Source: Wyeomyia smithii (Eukaryota; Arthropoda; Insecta; Diptera; Culicidae). Taken from it: DNA of 64,000 nt. Location of the stretch: NCBI RefSeq assembly GCF_029784165.1, contig NC_073696.1, forward strand, positions 51,095,315 through 51,159,314, in the 5' to 3' direction. The notes under the pieces are model-generated. The model was not told the DNA's origin, searched no databases, and saw only the letters and a list, made by a program, of their open reading frames with translations. The position numbers were made by a program, and so were the translations under genes. This document shows positions 58,400-64,000 of this stretch, in pieces; position 1 is the first letter of the stretch, and each line of letters begins with the position of its first letter.

Positions 58400-59720
58400 A
58401 TTATGATAATATGACTTGTGGAGGTCGTCGCTTTTTCCAGGTTGTAAGCTCACCATTTGAAAGGTAAAATATTTGTTCGAAATATGACTACATGGATGGC
58501 CCACGATGGCTCGATCAGGTCGAAGGAGACTTGCGGGTGATGAGACGCCTGGGGAACTGGCGAAACACAGCCCAAAACCGAGCAACATGGCGACAGATTC
58601 TTGATACAGCACGAGCCACCACGGTTCTCGTCTGATTGGTAAGGTAAGGTAAGGATGGCCCACGTATGTCATCAATTTAGCTGCAACCAGAGGCATAGCT
58701 ATCTGAAGCACTTATTTTGCACGCCGAAATATTCGAAAGCACATCTGGATGCACCCAAATGGGGTGGCCTGCTTTCAGATCTACCATGTTCTGAACGATG
58801 ATTGGCCTTTTGCAGACGTAACAAACGTGAGGTCGTCCAGAAGACCAAAAGTTGACTCGGATCACTATCTCGTGGTATGCAAGATCCGCGCCAGGCAGTC
58901 CAACATATAGAGATCGAGAAAACGAGAAAGATATAGTTGAACATCTTGCGGTTATCAACTGGAGGAGTGGCTGCAGAGTACTCGTAGAAAGTTGATGAAC
59001 GGATCGATGAGCATGTTGGAGGGGACCTGAACGAACAGAATTCATTACCAGGAAAAACTTCCAAATTGGGAGCGTTTTTTTGCGGAGGCGAAGGGCCCCT
59101 TCTTCAGGCACGATGCGAGGAGCTTCTACAAAAAAAATTAACGGAAGCAGGAACCGAGTCGTGTTTGGCTTTGTAATGTTCAACGATAAGGAGGGAAACC
59201 TGGCTATCGATTTATCAGAGATGGCCAACATTTTACTATGCTGTTGAAAGGAGAAGAAAACAGTGGTGTCGAAAGAAGTAGGATGGATGATGAATATTGG
59301 GAATTACAAGCTGCGGATCCACCATCTGTGCATTAGGTGGAGAAAGCAGGTAATTATCCGAGGTCCTGCAAGGCAGCTGGGAAAACGGCATTCCTGTCAA
59401 ACTTTTCAAAATCGGGAGCAAACAACTGCATCGTGCCATCTATCGGATCGTTCTGAAATTGTGGTCTGATGAAGAGTTGCCCTCGGATTAGTTTGAGGGT
59501 CTCATATGCCCGATCTTTAAATAGCCCGCCGCGTGGACTGTAGTATCTGTTGAGACATAACTCCTCTTAATACTGAGCACGTAATTCTCTCCCGCACTCG
59601 GTTACACAGAGTGAGGCCGATGTAGTAGGAATCCTTTGTTGGCGGATACCAATGTAGTTTTCCAGGGGGACGCTCCATTACGGACCAAATGTTCACCTTG
59701 CGACAAATCATCGAAAGCTT
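58400..59720 (+). pseudogene. Decayed RTE-like LINE (endonuclease end to RT start)
   Basis: Plus-strand translation shows INLAATRGIAI, STYFARRNIRKHIWMHPNG, FADVTNVRSSRRPKVDSDHY and LVVCKIRARQSN (58670-58910), parallel to the endonuclease end of the copy at 29830-32960. Later blocks are VMFNDKEGNLAIDLSEMA (59175-59228), a LICPIFK remnant (59500-59520) and ESFVGGYQC..GGRSITDQM in mixed frames (59625-59700). Stops and frame changes are frequent. The 147-bp insertion at 58506-58652 lies in it. Minus-strand open frames here are shadows. Confidence 0.68.
58506..58652 (+). mobile_element. 147-bp 5'-truncated RTE tail with target duplication
   Basis: It encodes LDQVEGDLRVMRRLGNWRNT and RATWRQILDTARATT, the last residues of the RTE family found at 11592-12420 (LDQIEGDLRVIRRLGNWQNI), and ends in a (GGTAA)n tail. 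GGATGGCCCACG flanks it at 58494-58505 and 58653-58664, a 12-bp target duplication. Its high similarity to the 12.3-kb copy suggests recent activity. Confidence 0.87.
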
Positions 59721-62700
59721 ATAACAACTATTAGCTCGAGTTATTTGTTATTATTCTATTTTTCATCGAAACTGTTTTCAATTTTGTATTTATCTTGTTT
59801 TTTTTTTCATTTTTCTGGAGTATTTTATAAATATAAATAATCGCTTTGTTTTGAGAGTAGATTTGAATTTTGATATTTTGATCTTCTATATTTCAGTTAG
59901 TGTAGAAACTACGCGAAAGTATAGAAAATAAATCAATTCTGTTTTAATTTGGGATGAACAAATGCTGAGGAAATTTTTCCGCATTCATTTTACCACAGTT
60001 AACCTCCCAGTTTACTCCACATCAGAACGCTCGAACAAGTTACATTAACTCGCATGATAAATATGGGGCTTCCAATGGAAACAAACAAATCATCTGAAAA
60101 ATGTACACCTTCTAAGGAAGGTCTGACCAATGAAATAAACGGAAACGTAAACAAATATTAAAACTTTCTGCTGACACATTCGAATGGTCCCTATTCAAAC
60201 AGAGAAAGAAGGTTGCAATAACTGCTTGCAACGCTCCTGCTCCTCTATGCCCTACAAACAAGATGTGCCATAATTCAAAGCTTCGCGTTCGTGGTAACTC
60301 GCCGCCCTCTTCCTCAGTTCGCCATTGATTGTGGGAGGATGATGGGCTCGAGGGGGGTCGGGAATCCACTCCGTCGTCGTTGTATTCTTTATGTTGACTG
60401 CGCCGCGCTGCTGGTTTCTTCTTCTCGTTGGGTCGATCCGAAACCTCAATGAACAACCGTTTCGCGGTAGCCAGCGCGTATTCACTCGGTGCGCCCCTAG
60501 CAGGGCAGTAGCGTACCTGCTTGAAAAACTGTAAGTAAAAATATATTCGATTAGTATTTACCGAACATAATTTTCAGTTATTCATTTATAATCATAATCC
60601 ATGAAATGATAGGTGAAAATAATTTTTAGAAAATAAATTTAAAACTGAAAATAAAAAGCACATCCTGAACCACCGCACAAACGGTAACCATGGAGGGATT
60701 GCAACCGGCAGCCATTCGCGCGTGGAATCCTGCATCCAACAACGAAATGTTATAAAGTTTATGATGATTTTGGAGAATTGCCACTCGCTTAACCGTGTAG
60801 CGGCGGGTGGTAACGCGTATGTACGGATAGTCGTTGACTCCGGATTATACGGCAGGCCTGATCGTGCGAGGCCAACTTGAGTCCGTTCTGTTTTCCTCTT
60901 TGTGGTGCGTTCTTTGATTTGCCTCGACTCGGCCCCGATTGGGTGAGGGATGCAGAAAAATTGAAAATATTCAAATTATGAACAATAAACAGTGAATCGA
61001 TTTATGATACCACCGGAGGTTGGCCGGTTGGTTAGTTTGTTGGACTTTGCTGTAAAATATTCGCTCACTTGTTTGACTTGTGCACCGGTCCGGTTCGGAG
61101 TGGCTTAGAGTAGGGGAGGTGCGTGAGTATTGCTAGAGGTATCTTTCTCAGGTGGGAATTAAATGAGACAGCTGCACGGTAGATTGCTTCCATGCGGAGT
61201 CAAATGGAAGCTCGTTGAAGTGTCTCAAGACCAGAAGTGATTCAGATTTGTTTAATTTTTACTACACTTCCCCAACGTTGCACTCGGTTTTGATACGTAC
61301 AATCCGAGAGGTTCGCCCGTTTGACGTGAATTAATGCACTCAAAACGGATTTTTTCCCTGGGGAGAGCTTTTTGTCACGTCTGACGCTGATGTTCCGTTG
61401 TGATTTTCGCAATTGGATTCAATGAAAGTCTCGTTAATCCAGCCGCCGCCAAACGAAATAATTCTCCCAAAATGTGTCTGTATTTGCCAAAACATGCCAA
61501 ATTCCGTGCGAGTCTGGGAGGCAAAGACTGACAGGTAGCAACCAAAGAGACATTCTCGTCGGCAGCGCCACCGGCGAAGGGTCGAGAGTGCAGGGGAATA
61601 AAGATGGGCTCTTTATGCGCCCACGTCCGTCTATTTGGACAAGTTGACAGTTAAATGATCGCTGCATTCAATTAGCATTTTTCCGAACTGGTGCTTAATT
61701 CGCCATTGTTGTCGGATGGGACGGCTCGGTGTCACCTTGCCAAATGATGCCGCCGCCGTTGTCGTGAACGACAACACTGACGATGACAACGGTGTATGGC
61801 AGTCCTTTTAATTGTCGAATTTAAAATTTTCGGAGAACTTTTATATAAATAAGTTTCTAGCAACAAAGTTGCTAATGAAAATTTACAAAAATAAACGATT
61901 CTAACGGAAAGGAAACCGAAACACGAACCGTTGTTCTCAGTTTGGCAAGTATGCTCAAATAATTAGCACCAACCAACCGTGCGAGAGTGGAAAAACACGA
62001 AAAGTTTTCGGAAACAAGGGCCAAAGCATGCAGCACAGGTCACAAAAAAAGCAAAAGCAAAAAAAAACAAATAAATGTGTAAAACAATATCCGCGAATGC
62101 TGGTTGTGAATAATTACGTGTAAATGAGCGTGAATAACACTCATTTGTCAAGTTGGGGCCAGGAATGCGTTACGAGTGCACCGGGAAACAATGCAGATTG
62201 GTTAAGAAGCTACAAACGACGCAACCTTACGAACGCTCTGGTACGAAAGCCGGTGCACATTTACAAAGGAGGTCAGAAGGAGAGGGCAGTTGGCGTGCAG
62301 CGATCAGTTTTGTCAGTCGCTCAATCAAAGTCAGTACGCGATCGGTCGACCCGTGTGCCTTGCTGGGCGTTCGGGGTCACTGCAAGAGTGACAAAATAAT
62401 TAAACAGTTTAAAACAATGGAATGGATTTCCTTTTCCAACGTGAAGTTGGGTACACTTATTCCATCGAAAGAAGCGATATAACTCACTGTTCTTCTGATT
62501 GACAGTAAAAAGTCAGAAAGGAAAAAGCACGACACTGCCACTTGATTTTTTGTGTGTGCATCAAGATTGTGAATATTTGGATTAGAAAATAATCTGACGA
62601 GTGAATTTCGTTAAAATCAAGCCAGTAGTAAAAATGAGCTTTTAAGTAAGCAAATAAATGTATAAAGCCTGTGGTAAAGAATTGGCAATAAAAATGTAAG

Positions 62701-64000
62701 CATCTGATCTAAATGCAGTCTGGAATAAGTTTACTTCGATTTACGCAAACCTCATCTGAACTCTCCCATCCTTCTTCACCATACACTACAACAATCGTTT
62801 TTCACGGCATCATCGGCAACTCGTCGCCACCGGTTGACAAAAGCGCCTCTCGAAGGCACTCTATTTCGCACTTCCACACCAACACGACTGCTGCCTGCGT
62901 GACCTGTCACTGAATCCGATCCAGCACCAACTCTCTCCGTAATCCGCAGTAGAACAGATCGCTATCTAAAACGATAATTTATTAACCGGAACATCTTATT
63001 TTCACAGTCAACCCTTTCCACCGTTAAAACTTCGCTAGACGCACTTCATCCCATCCGCACCGGACGACATCGAGGCAGGTCCAACATGAACTCCCACGAG
63101 ACTTCCACGAGCAGATCATCGACCCATATTAGACAAATTGCTAGCACCCTCGTACCCCGCACGTTTTTACAACCCTTGCCAAAGTGGAGAACAATCGTCG
63201 CAACAGTATTTTAACAGTATCTCATTTATTATCGTACTAAAATCTGAAACGCAACCCCTATTCCCTGAGTATTCTGCTGCCAGCCGAGCTTCGCTGCCCC
63301 CGCGGGTGCAAACTTTTCCGGCAAGCTGTAAAATGCGTAAAAACCAAAGTCACGGAGATAACAATGTTTTGATTCCATTTATTAGTTCCATTTAAAATTG
63401 GATTTTAAAATCAACTTTTGTCTCTGGTAGGAGCCGGCAGCTAGAAAGGGGTGAAAGTGGTGTGACAAACGGATGGAAAGGGATGAAATCTTCTTTTTCT
63501 CCCTCTCTCCCTTTAATTTGCCTGCTCTGGAAGTGGCAGAGCAGTTGCAAGGGTAATTCATTTTTAAATCACTTCCTTTACCCTCTCAACCTTCGGGCTG
63601 TGTTCTGGACGATCGCTCGGTACATCAGGTTCTGAACTCTCACTCAACTGATTCTACACTTCGTCATCGTCGCCAAGGGAGTTTCAACAGAACGGACCGA
63701 ACGGAATGAGACAGAACGGCCAAATGAAGTGATCCATTTGAAAGTATGTAATTTAAATGATAATTTCGATGTCAACATCGTACTTTTTATGCGAGAGTTC
63801 TGCTGCTCGTTTTGTTGGGTGATGTTGGTGGGGGCAAAATGTTTGGTGAATGTCTCATTTTGCTGCAAAAGTTTCAATCGCTTTTCAGTAATTTGCCGCC
63901 CGCTCAATCTCTGTAGCTTGCGGACGAGAAGGATTGGTTCGAAGAACAGTTTGTCTGCTGCAAAATGAGAATTTATTTCGCTTGAAGTATAGCCATTCTT
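59721..64000. other. Non-coding stretch, no gene recognised
   Basis: No TE protein, host protein, tRNA or rRNA could be supported. From 60100 on, composition is more balanced and repeat-poor, which may mean intron or intergenic host DNA. A 7-bp-arm palindrome GTTGTCG-TGAA-CGACAAC lies at 61758-61775. Short open frames at 62124-62482, 62713-62913 and 63138-63395 have no family resemblance. Confidence 0.45.

Noticed and set aside
58677..59231. 184-codon minus-strand open frame
   Set aside because: Antisense of the decayed RTE copy; the plus strand carries the recognisable motifs.
61758..61775. GTTGTCG-TGAA-CGACAAC palindrome
   Set aside because: Too short to mean much in isolation; no downstream T-run or other context.
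1..64000. CRISPR arrays, bacterial operons, viral integrations
   Set aside because: No regularly spaced direct repeats, no Shine-Dalgarno gene clusters, and all polymerase-like proteins seen are of LINE type.

Overview
The window looks like insect nuclear DNA, most likely a culicine mosquito (Aedes/Culex type). It is about 60 % A+T, has no bacterial-style gene packing, and nearly every recognisable coding stretch belongs to a transposable element (TE). The TE families point to mosquitoes: RTE-clade (JAM1-like) LINEs, an I-clade LINE carrying RNase H, Tc1/mariner transposase relics with the WPDLA-type signature of mosquito DD37E elements, and many miniature inverted-repeat and foldback elements. 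The host assignment is inference; no host gene, tRNA, rRNA or CRISPR could be supported.

Layout. 1-5.1 kb: a large foldback, two degenerate internally repeated stretches and AT-rich non-coding DNA. 5.1-12.4 kb: a head-to-head pair of RTE fragments. The plus-strand copy (5545-12420) is split by three DNA-transposon insertions, at least two with clean target-site duplications: a 264-bp MITE, an 873-bp TA-flanked element, and a 2960-bp hAT-type element with an 8-bp duplication that itself holds another repeat. 12.4-17.5 kb: a mariner-type transposase relic, a reverse-transcriptase fragment split by a 1275-bp MITE, and a second foldback. 17.9-22.5 kb: copy 1 of an unclassified ~3.5-kb repeat, enlarged by a 1072-bp pogo-like element. 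22.5-27.6 kb: unannotated non-coding DNA. 27.6-28.5 kb: a third foldback. 29.8-34.1 kb: a nearly full-length dead RTE on the minus strand and a badly decayed relative on plus. 34.1-36.5 kb: a second copy of the repeat nested in the hAT element, then two mariner-type relics. 36.5-39.8 kb: no genes seen. 39.8-45.4 kb: the best preserved element, an I-clade LINE on the minus strand. 45.4-49.7 kb: AT-rich DNA with small elements. 49.7-53.3 kb: copy 2 of the 3.5-kb repeat, carrying the empty pogo site. 54-59.7 kb: inverted repeats, a perfect-looking hairpin, a LINE tail, a 1064-bp element with Transib/RAG-like CACAGTG ends and a 5-bp duplication, and a decayed RTE hit by a 147-bp RTE tail. 59.7-64 kb: no genes seen.

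How the parts relate. The window records a layered TE history. The I-clade LINE family left 3'-end copies inside both 3.5-kb repeats, before those repeats diverged. The pogo-like element then entered only one of them, leaving a natural empty/filled pair. The RTE copies supply target DNA whose known protein sequence lets insertion boundaries be read to the base. No autonomous intact element was found: the I-clade LINE is nearest to intact but has frame breaks in ORF1 and ORF2. No convincing new biological system was found beyond unclassified transposons; the Transib-like element, the unclassified 3.5-kb repeat and the pogo-like element with its repeated subterminal motif deserve the closest look.
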